From Gloeotrichia echinulata CP02 (lineage in GTDB: Bacteria; Cyanobacteriota; Cyanobacteriia; Cyanobacteriales; Nostocaceae), in NCBI GenBank assembly GCA_038087035.1, contig CP051187.1:5213001-5277000 (forward strand): a DNA stretch of 64,000 nucleotides, given 5' to 3'. The notes under the pieces were generated by a model. The model had not been told where the DNA came from. It did not search any database and saw nothing but the letters and a program-made list of their open reading frames with translations. The number at the start of each line of letters is the position of its first letter. The first letter of the stretch is position 1. Shown in pieces: positions 18,098 to 26,875 of this stretch. Made by a program: the position numbers and the translations under genes.

Positions 18098-18160
18098 ATT
18101 AGCAGGGCGACCATTACCCCTAACTGTCGCTAGTTGTAAGTAACGGGCGTAAATAAGTTT
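18098..18160 (-). pseudogene. 5' fragment of the pyridoxamine-5'-phosphate-oxidase-like gene
   Basis: The minus strand reads KLIYARYLQLATVRGNGRPA directly up to the truncated IS607 element. This is the N-terminal strand region of PNPOx-type proteins. A TGA precedes it, so the real start is lost as well. Together with 16150-16344 it marks one host gene broken by the element, with the middle part missing. Confidence 0.55.
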
Positions 18161-18462
18161 TCACTGATCAGCTATTAGTGATATAGCACAATTGACCCTC
18201 CGAATTTTAGATTTTGGATTTTGGATTTTGGATTTTAGATTTTTGGGGTACCTTGCAGACCCCATGTGTCTGTAAAAATCTAAAAGACGCTCCTACGTCG
18301 CTTTACGCTACCCTATGCCTTAGGCTTTACGCTACGCTATACCGTAGGCTTTACACTACGAAGCACGTCAGTTGACTCCTAACTCCTCAGTCCTCACTTG
18401 TGGGGTTAATTCAGGGTTTAATAGTTATTGGTGAAAGTGTTGAGATTTATTAAGAAGACGTT
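18161..18462. other. Intergenic region made of short repeats
   Basis: Heptamers of the type GATTTTG (18207-18243), then degenerate CTTTACGCTACGCTAT-type repeats (18299-18358). No gene was seen. The promoter for the downstream pentapeptide gene should lie in 18380-18460. Confidence 0.5.
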
Positions 18463-18960
18463 ATGAAGTATTGGCAAATACTAGCTAGCTTTGTCCTGGC
18501 TATGGTTATTTTTTTGTTTCCCCTCTCAGCGCAAGCTGCGAGTTCTTCCAGTGTTATCCGTGCTACTGGTAACGAGGAAATCAGCGGGAAGGATTACTCT
18601 GGTCAAAGTTTAATCGGGGTTGAGTTTACCAATGTCGATTTAAAGAATGCTAATTTTGGCAATGCTGACTTACGGGGTGTGGTGTTTAACGGTACGTTAT
18701 TAGAGGAAGTGAATATGCATGGTGTAGATTTTAGTGAAGGTATAGCTTATCTGGTCAAATTCCAAGGAGCAGATTTAAGTGATGCGGTGTTGGAAAATGC
18801 AATGATGTTACGTTCGATTTTTGATAATGTTAATGTCACTGGTGCTGATTTCACAAATGCAGTTTTAGATAGAACGCAAATAAAAAAACTTTGTGCTAAA
18901 GCTAGTGGTGTGAATTCTAAAACTGGTGTGGATACTCGCAAGTCTTTACGCTGCAGGTAG
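18463..18960 (+). CDS. Lumenal/periplasmic pentapeptide-repeat protein
   Basis: 165 residues. A Sec signal peptide (ILASFVLAMVIFLFPLSAQA) is followed by A(D/N)LXX pentapeptide repeats from residue ~45 to ~130: DYSGQSLIGVEFTNVDLKNA, NADLRGVVFNG, GADLSDAVLENA, GADFTNAVLDRTQI. Two Cys (KKLCAKASG, LRCR) flank the C-terminal cap. The architecture matches small thylakoid-lumen pentapeptide proteins (TL17/TL15-like) of cyanobacteria and plastids, whose role is unknown. ATG at 18463 preceded by AAGAAG. No operon partner. Confidence 0.8.
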   Translation: MKYWQILASFVLAMVIFLFPLSAQAASSSSVIRATGNEEISGKDYSGQSLIGVEFTNVDLKNANFGNADLRGVVFNGTLLEEVNMHGVDFSEGIAYLVKFQGADLSDAVLENAMMLRSIFDNVNVTGADFTNAVLDRTQIKKLCAKASGVNSKTGVDTRKSLRCR

Positions 18961-19002
18961 ATTTTTACCTTTACAGCATCTTCCTGTAAATAGACCAAGC
19001 GT

Positions 19003-19171
19003 TAGTCCCGCGATTTCAAAGTCTTATACAATACCACTAAAACGCTGACACATGTAGGAGCGAGTGGGGGCACGGCAATGCCGTGCCCCTACAGCTGGTA
19101 TCATATCGTGTGGATTTAGGGGTATCTAAAAATTTATGCGGCTAAACAAATAGTTTGAAATCGCGGGACTA
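19003..19171. repeat. MITE family C
   Basis: 169 bp with perfect 18-bp inverted ends TAGTCCCGCGATTTCAAA (19003-19020) and its complement (19154-19171). The interior carries GGGGGCACGGCAATGCCGTGCCCC, itself a hairpin. A solitary end (TTTGAAATCGCGGGACTA) also occurs at 59396-59413. Confidence 0.8.
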
Positions 19172-19172
19172 G

Positions 19173-19194
19173 GGGTGCAAGGCCTTGCGCCCCT
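19173..19194. repeat. GC-rich dispersed palindrome (variant)
   Basis: GGGGTGCAAGG followed by CCTTGCGCCCC, a near-perfect 22-bp palindrome abutting the MITE C end. Other copies are at 30972, 31054, 38533 and 43333. Confidence 0.75.
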
Positions 19195-19226
19195 TCGTAA
19201 AATATATGGTAATGTTGAACTCTGAT

Positions 19227-20594
19227 TTATAGACATTGCGCTAAAAACCGCTGTGGAAGTTCTACACTTTCGCCCCAATGCAAATGAACATAAGAAGCGT
19301 GAAGATTAAGACTTTCTCCCCATCCCTCAAACCCCATATTTTCTTCAGAATCATAGCGAGTAGTTGCAAACAAAGGCTGATTAGGAGTTAATCCTAAATG
19401 GGAACGGTGAAACTCATGTCCATAAACGGCTGAACCTGAAGATACTAGCAGACTATCTTGTAAAGCTACAGCACGACGATAGCCCAAAGTTAAACGCCCA
19501 CCCATAACAGCAGATGTCGGTAACACTCCCACCATCGGCCAAGATTTACCTGCAAAATCTATTATTTGCTCACATAAATACATTAATCCGCCACACTCAG
19601 CAATAGTGGGCATTCCCGCCAAAATTGCTGCTTTGACTGTATCACGCACAGTAGTATTTTCTGCCAGTTGCTGGGCAAAAACTTCCGGGAAACCACCACC
19701 AAAATACATTCCCTGCACATCCTGTGGTAATTCCGCATCTTCCAGAGGACTCCAGAATACCAATTCGGCGCCCAAATATTGTAGCAAATCTAAATTGTCT
19801 TGGTAATAGAAATTAAAAGCGCGATCGCGAGCGACTGCAATTTTTACAGAGGAGGTGGGAAGGTCGGGAGGTGGGGAGGTCGGGAGATGTTCAGATTGCA
19901 ATAGGGGTAATAAGCGTTCCCAATCGAAGCAGGTGTCACCTAAGTCTGCGAGACGATTGATCACAGCGTTTAATTCTGGAAGTTCGCTGGTGGGTACTAA
20001 ACCGAGATGGCGATCGGGAATTGTGATGTTATCTTGACGTTTTAAGACACCGAGAATTGGTAAATTTAGGGGTTCTAGGGAATCTTGGAGTAGGGATAAA
20101 TGGCGATCGCTACCCACGCGATTTAATACCACCCCAGCTATTTTAATTTTCGGGTCAAAGGAGCAGTAACCATGTGCGATCGCCGCTACCGAACCAGACA
20201 ACCGACTGCAATCAATCACCAATATTACAGGCAAATCTAGCAACCGCGCAATATGAGCAGTGCTAGCAAAAGAGATGGGAGAAAAGTTGTCCTCCTGTCT
20301 CCCAGTCCCCTTAACTCCATCAAATAACCCCATCACCCCTTCAACGAGTGCAAATTCACTCAATTGACTATGACGTGCAAAACATTGCTGAACGTAAGCT
20401 GGAGAAGTTAGCACAGGGTCTAAATTCCGACACGCACGACCAGTAACGTGCTGATGAAACATCGGGTCAATATAGTCCGGGCCAACCTTAAACGATTGTA
20501 CAGTTGAACCCCGACGACATAAAGATGCTAAAAGGGTGAGCGTGACAGTTGTCTTCCCCACCCCACTACGTTCCCCAGCAATGATGATAGACAT
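19227..20594 (-). CDS. cbiA: Cobyrinate a,c-diamide synthase (CbiA/CobB)
   Basis: Amidates the a and c side chains of cobyrinate with ATP and glutamine in cobalamin (pseudocobalamin) synthesis. 455 residues. The N-terminal ATPase domain has the P-loop GERSGVGKTT, then FKVGPDYIDP and EGVMGLFDG. The C-terminal class I glutamine amidotransferase domain has MYFGGGFPEVFA, AECGGLMYL (nucleophilic Cys) and the active His in ASYVHLHW. B12 production fits with the adenosylcobalamin-dependent NrdJ encoded in this window. It stands alone. Confidence 0.92.
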   Translation of the reverse strand: MSIIIAGERSGVGKTTVTLTLLASLCRRGSTVQSFKVGPDYIDPMFHQHVTGRACRNLDPVLTSPAYVQQCFARHSQLSEFALVEGVMGLFDGVKGTGRQEDNFSPISFASTAHIARLLDLPVILVIDCSRLSGSVAAIAHGYCSFDPKIKIAGVVLNRVGSDRHLSLLQDSLEPLNLPILGVLKRQDNITIPDRHLGLVPTSELPELNAVINRLADLGDTCFDWERLLPLLQSEHLPTSPPPDLPTSSVKIAVARDRAFNFYYQDNLDLLQYLGAELVFWSPLEDAELPQDVQGMYFGGGFPEVFAQQLAENTTVRDTVKAAILAGMPTIAECGGLMYLCEQIIDFAGKSWPMVGVLPTSAVMGGRLTLGYRRAVALQDSLLVSSGSAVYGHEFHRSHLGLTPNQPLFATTRYDSEENMGFEGWGESLNLHASYVHLHWGESVELPQRFLAQCL

Positions 20595-20675
20595 AGAAAA
20601 TTTGTAATTACTTACACTAAGTAATTGCTCGCTATATTAACTATAAACGCCAATTATCTAATATAAGCGGATAAC

Positions 20676-20900
20676 CTAAACCCTATAGCCTCTTTTTTCC
20701 ATTGCCTCGGCTAAAATTTCATCAACTACTTCTGGAATATCAGCATATAATCCCATCAAAGGATCTTTTTTTTCCTGAATCTCTGCTAAACGCGCCATTA
20801 CTTGAGTAAGTAATTCTGACACAGTTGATTTATTAAGCATTGCCAAGGTTTTTACTCGTTCAAAGGTTAGTCTATCTATTTCCAGTTCTATCTTTTCCAT
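20676..20900 (-). CDS. Small antitoxin-like protein of unknown family
   Basis: 74 residues, mostly helical. MEKIELEIDRLTFERVKTLA begins like a ribbon-helix-helix strand and helix, and NKSTVSELLTQVMARLAEI resembles the second helix. The C-terminus is acidic (ADIPEVVDEILAEAMEKRG). Such proteins often neutralise a VapC or RelE toxin, but no toxin gene is adjacent; the next gene is another antitoxin-like frame. Function is inferred only from size and pattern. Codon use and the ribosome-binding site (GGAGATGAAATGG) support a real gene. Confidence 0.5.
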   Translation of the reverse strand: MEKIELEIDRLTFERVKTLAMLNKSTVSELLTQVMARLAEIQEKKDPLMGLYADIPEVVDEILAEAMEKRGYRV

Positions 20901-20948
20901 TTCATCTCCATTTGAGGTACTCAGTAATAATTTTTTATCAAGACGTTC

Positions 20949-21278
20949 TTAACCTATTTTTTGATAAACAACATTAATTTTGTGATTAGATTTTTCTGGT
21001 AGTTCATTTTTTACAAAAATTTCTATACTCTGTCCTAATTTTATTAAATAAAATAATAAATTTTCAATAGTAAAATCTTTGAGAATACCGTTACTTAAAT
21101 TATCTACCTTATCACTTTCTAGTCCGAAAAGTTGCCCCGCTTGCTGGGGTGTAATTTGCTTTTGTTCTAAAATATCAGCAATCACAGAAGCTAATTTTAC
21201 TTTGGCTAGTTTTTCTTCTGCATTAAGAAATCCTAAATCTTGAAATATATTGCCAGAAATGATTGTATAATTTAACAT
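20949..21278 (-). CDS. HigA-like helix-turn-helix protein (HTH_37 type)
   Basis: 109 residues. FQDLGFLNAEEKLAKVKLASVIADIL, then QITPQQAGQLFGLESDKVDNL and FTIENLLFYLIKLGQSIEIFV follow the pattern of HTH_37 antitoxins of the HigBA type. The expected toxin gene is missing, so this is probably an orphan regulator or remnant. Same strand as, and 48 bp upstream of, the 74-residue antitoxin-like gene, so the two may be co-transcribed. Confidence 0.55.
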   Translation of the reverse strand: MLNYTIISGNIFQDLGFLNAEEKLAKVKLASVIADILEQKQITPQQAGQLFGLESDKVDNLSNGILKDFTIENLLFYLIKLGQSIEIFVKNELPEKSNHKINVVYQKIG

Positions 21279-21471
21279 AATGTATAATGTTTTGTTTGTT
21301 TCATGATAATTGGTTTTGTCTCATTTGTGAGATTTGTATTGCTGTTTGTAATCGCTGGTGAATTAAATCAATAGTTTGTTGCGGAGTTTTGATACCTTTG
21401 GGTGATTTCTTTATAAACAATTAAGAGTTAGGAATTAAAAGTTACAACTCCTAACTCCTAACTTATCACTC

Positions 21472-22848
21472 TTAACTCTTAACTCCTAACTGGAGAATCT
21501 TCCCTGTCACGCCCAAACTTTCTTCAAAAAGTGCCTCATGTCCCCAGCGTTGTACCTGTTGACTGAGCAGCACTTCCGCCTTTTGTTCAGAAAGTGAACT
21601 TACTTGTTGAAACAGACCCGCAGCTTGGGCGCCACCCTGTGTTTCCATCCGCATACAACCACCAGTTTCAGTACAGATGACCGTACCGCAGTCTGCTTGC
21701 GGATTGGTGGAACTTAGGCGAAAAGCAATCAAGTCGCCGCTAATTTCACCCACATCAGCCACGGGAACGCCTGCTAACTCAGCTTCTATTTGGCGTTGGT
21801 CATTTGCCAGCAGGCGGATGCGGATTATATCATAATCTCCGCTTTCTTTTTCATAGGAAACCGGCAACCATTGTAAACGACTTGCTAACCAACCTAAAAA
21901 CAGCAAAGCCTGTGCAGGGTTGCCTTTTTCATAATCTAGCGTCACGCGGTTAATTTCTCTCAGCGCCGCACGACGATGGGGCGAATCGTAAGCTTGAGCG
22001 GTCAATTCTTGCCATGCAGCCAGACGACGCCAGTTCAAGTCAGCTAGAGGTATACCAGTTTGAACCAACTCTTCTAGGCTGAGTAAATCAGTTTCTGGCT
22101 CGTTAAAGTTGCAAGAATCGACAATCACATTATTGCAGACCGCTGCCAGTCGCTTAAATACAGAGTTATTGGGGTCTGGTGTCGCCTTCCACCAGAGAAA
22201 CTTCGGCAACCCACCAATTAACAAAGCTGGAATCATACCAGCAATCCGTTCTAAAGCAGCGGCTGTGCCCGAAATAGTGATGTATTCGCAGCAAATGAGG
22301 GTGCTAGAAGATTGCTTTTGAATCGGGCAATAGGCAGAAACTTGAGCTTTTACCCCTTCATCTTCACCAGCAATGGGACACAGGGCAATAATCCGGCACG
22401 GGTTGCGGATAGCAATTTCATCGGCAATTCTGGGGCTACTGGTATCACCATAATTAATATTACCAGAAGTATTGTCTCCTGCAGCCCCGTTTCCTTGACG
22501 TTTGGCAAATTTTTCGCGCAATATGCTGAGGATTTCTGGTGTAGCAATACCAGTTTCTGGCATTCCATTTTGTCTCTGAACTTCCCGTAGCGCTGCTTGT
22601 GTTTGGGGACCTAAAATCCCATCAATCGGTCCATTATAAAATCTCAAAGCAGCTAAAAGATACTGGGTTTCTTCTGGTTCGTAAACCACTAAAGTAAAAG
22701 TTGTGGCACGAGTCGCCGCTGGCAGACCACCGTCCTCACCAGTAATGCCGTAACTTTGCCAAATTTGATTCAGTTCCGTCTCTATTTCTGTGAGCGAAAC
22801 ATCCTTGGGTGCCTGAAGTGAAAAAATTGTAGGAGCTTGGGAAGTCAT
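21472..22848 (-). CDS. opcA: Glucose-6-phosphate dehydrogenase assembly protein OpcA
   Basis: OpcA is an allosteric activator/assembly factor of G6PDH in cyanobacteria, needed for its activity in the dark and in heterocysts. 458 residues. A peptidoglycan-binding-like helical repeat (LAALRFYNGPIDGILGPQTQ, residues ~64-83) is inserted near the N-terminus, as in other cyanobacterial OpcA. The core follows, with CPIAGEDEGVKAQVSAYCPI, CCEYITISG, and GLPKFLWWKATPDPN. It lies 105 bp downstream of zwf on the same strand, the conserved zwf-opcA order. Confidence 0.92.
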   Translation of the reverse strand: MTSQAPTIFSLQAPKDVSLTEIETELNQIWQSYGITGEDGGLPAATRATTFTLVVYEPEETQYLLAALRFYNGPIDGILGPQTQAALREVQRQNGMPETGIATPEILSILREKFAKRQGNGAAGDNTSGNINYGDTSSPRIADEIAIRNPCRIIALCPIAGEDEGVKAQVSAYCPIQKQSSSTLICCEYITISGTAAALERIAGMIPALLIGGLPKFLWWKATPDPNNSVFKRLAAVCNNVIVDSCNFNEPETDLLSLEELVQTGIPLADLNWRRLAAWQELTAQAYDSPHRRAALREINRVTLDYEKGNPAQALLFLGWLASRLQWLPVSYEKESGDYDIIRIRLLANDQRQIEAELAGVPVADVGEISGDLIAFRLSSTNPQADCGTVICTETGGCMRMETQGGAQAAGLFQQVSSLSEQKAEVLLSQQVQRWGHEALFEESLGVTGKILQLGVKS

Positions 22849-22953
22849 AGTAATTTTGAGTTGTTAGTTTTTATTGGTCATTTGTCATTTGTCATTGGTC
22901 ATTTGTCATTGATTTTACTCATGACTAATAACTAATGACTAATGACTAACTTT

Positions 22954-24483
22954 CTACAGTCTGCGCCAGCGGCGACCATCTTGATTAATCAAGAATTCCG
23001 CTTCTGCTGGTTCCCAAGTACCAGCTTCGTACTGGGGAATGGTATTTGGGTCTGCGGGTGCATCCCAAACAGAAAGAGCTGGTGTCACTACTTGCCAAGC
23101 TGCTTCTACTTCGTCGGCGCGGGTGAATAATGTTTGGTCGCCCATCATACAATCGAGAAATAGGCGGTCATAGGCATCGGAAGTTGCTTGGATACCAAAG
23201 GAACCATAACTAAAGTCCATGTCCACGGAACGGGTGCGGAATTCTGCCCCTGGCATTTTCACATCAAACCGCAGGGAAATGCCTTCGTTCGGTTGAATCC
23301 GCATGGCTAAAATGTTGGCATTGGTCTGTTGGGCTGCAGACTGGAACATCCGCGATGGTACTTCCCGGAAGTGGATGGAAATCTCGCTGACTTTTTTCGG
23401 CATCCGCTTACCAGTACGCAGGTAAAAAGGAACACCCTGCCAACGCCAGTTATCCACCATAAACTTCATCGCTACATAGGTGGGTGTGGTCGAGCTGGGA
23501 ATCACTCCAGGTTCTTTTCTATACCCTTCTACCGCTTGACCTTTCATCCAGCCAGAGCTGTATTGACCGCGCACCGCTGACCGTGACAAATTATGCACAT
23601 CTGCTAAACGTGTAGCTTGTAGCGCCTTTACTTTTTCCGTGCGGATACTATCAGCATCCATTGAGTTGGGTGCTTCCATCGCGGTTAAGCAGTAAAGTTG
23701 CATCAAGTGGTTTTGCAACATATCCCGCAGAGCGCCGGCGCTTTCATAATATCCGGCGCGGTCTTCCACTCCCACAGTTTCTGCCACGGTAATTTGTACG
23801 TGGTCAACAAACTGACGATTCCACAAGGGTTCAAAAATCGCATTGGCAAAGCGAAACACCAGCAAATTCTGGACTGTTTCTTTACCCAGGTAGTGGTCAA
23901 TGCGGTAAACTTGATTTTCTTTGCAAAATTTCTGTACCACTTGGTTAAGGCTTTGGGCTGAAGCCAAGTCTCGACCAAAGGGTTTTTCAATGACCAGACG
24001 GTGTTTGTAGGGATCATCTAGCATTCCTGCTCCCCCTAGCTGCCTGATGGCTTCAGGGAAGAAGTTTGGCGCAACGGAGAGGTAAAACATCCGGTTTCCC
24101 CTTGTGCCCCGTTTTTCGTCTAATTCAGTCAATAGGGTTTTCAGTTTTTGGTAGCTTTCAGGGTTGTCTATGTCCCCAGGACAGTAGAACAAACCTTGAG
24201 AGAAGTCTTGCCAGAGTTCCCCCAATTCGACATTGGGATGAGCCTCTTCCATCCCCTTCTGCATTTGCTCGCGGAAGTATTCGTCGCTCCACGCCCGACG
24301 TGCGACACCAACAATCGTGGTCTCCGGGGGAATCCGTCGTTCCCGTCGTAATTTGTAAAGCGCTGGCACTAGTTTACGCCAGGTCAGGTCCCCGGAGGCG
24401 CCAAAGATGACTATAATTTGGGGTTCGGGCATCCCTTGTTGTTGCAGACCAACGCGCAAAGGATTTTCTAGCAAATTGACCAT
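22954..24483 (-). CDS. zwf: Glucose-6-phosphate 1-dehydrogenase
   Basis: First enzyme of the oxidative pentose phosphate pathway, the main NADPH source in the dark and in heterocysts. 509 residues from ATG 24481-24483 (MVNLLENPLRVG). The frame extends upstream to 24552, but that part translates low-complexity repeat DNA (QSKIQNLKSKI), so the internal start is preferred. FGASGDLTWRKLVPAL is the NADP loop, RIDHYLGKETVQNLLVFRF carries the substrate-binding Lys and catalytic His, and redox-regulatory Cys are present. Part of the fbp-tal-zwf-opcA cluster. Confidence 0.95.
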   Translation of the reverse strand: MVNLLENPLRVGLQQQGMPEPQIIVIFGASGDLTWRKLVPALYKLRRERRIPPETTIVGVARRAWSDEYFREQMQKGMEEAHPNVELGELWQDFSQGLFYCPGDIDNPESYQKLKTLLTELDEKRGTRGNRMFYLSVAPNFFPEAIRQLGGAGMLDDPYKHRLVIEKPFGRDLASAQSLNQVVQKFCKENQVYRIDHYLGKETVQNLLVFRFANAIFEPLWNRQFVDHVQITVAETVGVEDRAGYYESAGALRDMLQNHLMQLYCLTAMEAPNSMDADSIRTEKVKALQATRLADVHNLSRSAVRGQYSSGWMKGQAVEGYRKEPGVIPSSTTPTYVAMKFMVDNWRWQGVPFYLRTGKRMPKKVSEISIHFREVPSRMFQSAAQQTNANILAMRIQPNEGISLRFDVKMPGAEFRTRSVDMDFSYGSFGIQATSDAYDRLFLDCMMGDQTLFTRADEVEAAWQVVTPALSVWDAPADPNTIPQYEAGTWEPAEAEFLINQDGRRWRRL

Positions 24484-24582
24484 AGGAATTTTAGATTTTA
24501 GATTTTGGATTTTGGATTGGGGATTGGTGATTGGTGATTGGGCATGGGGCATGGGGCATTGGGCATTGGGAGTTAGGAGTTA

Positions 24583-25383
24583 TTATTCTCCCCAGCCCCC
24601 AGCGATGCACTGAGCTTGCCGAAGTGTCCCCAGCGATGCACTGAGCGGTCGTTGTGTCCCCAGCGATGCACTGAGCGGTCGTTGTGTCCCCAGCGATGCA
24701 CTGAGCTTGCCGAAGTGTCCCCAGCCCCCAGCCCCTATAGAAGCAATTTTGCTAATATCCTCACTTTGTGCCACTCGTTTTTCTAAGCCGCGAATATATG
24801 CCCAAGCTGAATTGATATAGCTATTGACAGAAAACAGCAGTGTGATATTGACATTAATGCCGTCGGCTATTGACTGTTCCACGGCGGGCAAACCAGCCTC
24901 TGTGCCGGGAATTTTAATCATGACATTTTCTGCACCAATTTCTGGGAAATAGCGCTGCGCTTCGGCAATTGTGGCTTGAGTGTCATGGGCGATGGTTGGT
25001 GGTACTTCTATACTCACATAACCATCTAATTTATTCGTGGCTTCATATACAGGACGCAGAATATCACAGGCATTACGGATATCTGCAAAAGTGAGGGATT
25101 CATAAATTTTGTATGTCGGTAATCCAGCCCTAATTCCGGCTTCAATATCGGCATCATAAATTACGTTCCCAGCAATGGCTTTTTCAAAGATAGCTGGGTT
25201 GGAGGTAATCCCAGAGATGCCTTGATTTTCAACCAGGTTTTTGAGTTCGCCTGATTGAATAATATCACGTGTCAAATTATCCATCCAGATACTTTGACCG
25301 CATTGTTTCATTTCTAAGAGATGATTAGTTGCCATAGCGGTAATTTTCCTTTTGCTATTTATCTTTTCTAGAGAAATTGGCAA
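24583..25383 (-). pseudogene. tal: Transaldolase, C-terminal third replaced by repeat sequence
   Basis: Residues from MATNHLLEMKQCGQSIWMDN (start ATG at ~25335) to EKRVAQSEDISKIASIG are a normal cyanobacterial transaldolase: GISGITSNPAIFEKAI, SIEVPPTIAHDT and the Schiff-base lysine in MIKIPGTEAGLP. The family is about 380 residues long; here the match ends after ~200 residues. The rest (GKLSASLGTQRP repeated) translates a dispersed 30-bp repeat array. The lost part includes the last strands and helices of the beta/alpha barrel, so activity is doubtful. It sits between fbp and zwf as expected. Confidence 0.85.
24601..24723. repeat. Four tandem copies of a 30-31 bp repeat
   Basis: Units begin AGCGATGCACTGAGC at 24601, 24632, 24662 and 24692, and end either TTGCCGAAGTGTCCCC or GGTCGTTGTGTCCCC. 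The array replaces the 3' part of tal. Single copies or fragments occur at 28521-28538 and 50368-50398, so this is a dispersed sequence that has amplified here. Confidence 0.85.
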
Positions 25384-25638
25384 GGCTAATCAGTGGATTT
25401 GCAACTGTGAATTGTGGCTTTGCCAATATTATATATTTTGGCTTGACCAGTTACTTATCTCATCGATCTACTGAGATAGGTTATAATTAAGCGACAGGTG
25501 ATCAAGATAGACTTTTACTTACTAGCTGATACTAGATGCATCCTTGAAACTTCGGTCACTCACTGACTTACTTAGCATCATTCAAACAATCAAAATCATT
25601 AAGTAATTATACTTTAATCATTTTGAAGTTTCAATTGC

Positions 25639-26688
25639 CTAGTGACCGTTGTGAGTAAAAGACTCCACCTTGCTTACATCCTCTTTGCTACCAATAATCA
25701 GAGGCGTGCGCTGGTGTATTTTTTTCGGCACTACGTCCAAAATATCTATAAGTCCTGTAGTGGCGCGACCCCCTGCTTGCTCAATCAAAAACGCTAGGGG
25801 AGCGGTTTCATACAGTAGGCGCAATTTACCTTCTGGTTTTTGAATTGTGCCTGGGTAGAGAAATACACCCCCTTGAACTAAAATTCTATGGATGTCGCTG
25901 ACCATAGCCCCGCTATAACGAGCGACATAACCTTCTGTACGATGGACGTAGCGGATGTACTCCCGATATGATTCTTCCCACTGCCAGAAATTACCCTCGT
26001 TGACGCTATACACAGAACCGTGGCTAGGAATCTGGATATTCTCTTGTGTGAGGATGAATTCCCCTAAACTGGGATCAAGGACAAATGAGTGGACTCCCTT
26101 GCCTATAGTATAGACCAGCATGGTGCTAGGGCCATAGAGAATGTATCCCGCAGCCAACTGCTTGCGTCCATTGGTCAAGAGGTCAGTTGCTTTCCCATCA
26201 CTATCGTTTCCTTCTTGTTGGCGAATCGCGAAGATTGAACCCAAGCTCAGATTAGTGTCGGTGTTGGATGAGCCGTCAATGGGGTCATACAACAAGGTAT
26301 AACGACCAACGGGGCAATTTTCGGGTATATAGTAGGGTTTTTCCATTTCCTCGGAAGCTAGGCGACAGACTAAGCCGCTTTGCTTAAATACCGAGATAAA
26401 TACCTCATTGGCGTAGACATCCATCTTTTTGACAGATTCTCCCTGGACATTCACTTCCCCAGTAAATCCCAGAACTCCTTCCATTAAACCAGCACGGCTG
26501 AGGCGACGAGCAATCAATTTTCCTGCCAAGCCGATGCGATTCATCAGCGCACTCAAATCCTGTGCATCTGGCGAAAAACTCTGCAGTTGCTGGAGAACAT
26601 GACGGGATAAGGTTGTACAATCACGATCTAGGCTCTTGTCTGTAGCGTAGTTGATAGACAAATCTTCTGATTCTGGGGCTTGAGCCAT
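25639..26688 (-). CDS. fbp: Class I fructose-1,6-bisphosphatase
   Basis: Hydrolyses fructose 1,6-bisphosphate in gluconeogenesis. 349 residues from ATG 26688 (MAQAPESEDLS), which has GGGAG about 9 bp upstream; an earlier in-frame ATG at 26742 would add 18 residues. Metal and substrate motifs: ASEEMEKPYY, YDPIDGSSNTDTNLSLGSIF, and GKLRLLYETAPLAFLIEQAGG. Class I in cyanobacteria (F-I) supports the dark and heterocyst pathways, consistent with the tal-zwf-opcA genes that follow on the same strand. Confidence 0.94.
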   Translation of the reverse strand: MAQAPESEDLSINYATDKSLDRDCTTLSRHVLQQLQSFSPDAQDLSALMNRIGLAGKLIARRLSRAGLMEGVLGFTGEVNVQGESVKKMDVYANEVFISVFKQSGLVCRLASEEMEKPYYIPENCPVGRYTLLYDPIDGSSNTDTNLSLGSIFAIRQQEGNDSDGKATDLLTNGRKQLAAGYILYGPSTMLVYTIGKGVHSFVLDPSLGEFILTQENIQIPSHGSVYSVNEGNFWQWEESYREYIRYVHRTEGYVARYSGAMVSDIHRILVQGGVFLYPGTIQKPEGKLRLLYETAPLAFLIEQAGGRATTGLIDILDVVPKKIHQRTPLIIGSKEDVSKVESFTHNGH

Positions 26689-26875
26689 TGTTTTTTCTCC
26701 CTTGCGACTAGCTGGTGGTTTAGTTGATGCCGTTGGTGGCATCTTAGTTATAGTCGCTGTTTCTATCTTAGAAAGGTAATTTGCGAACTTAAATGTGATT
26801 TTAGATAAACTAAAGAAATCAGTCTGTTGGGCAGCCTGGGATAAATCTCAATCCCAAAATCCGAAATTGCGTAAA

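Noticed and set aside
24601..24723. Possible CRISPR (four ~30-bp repeats)
   Set aside because: Copies are head to tail with no unique spacers and no cas genes.
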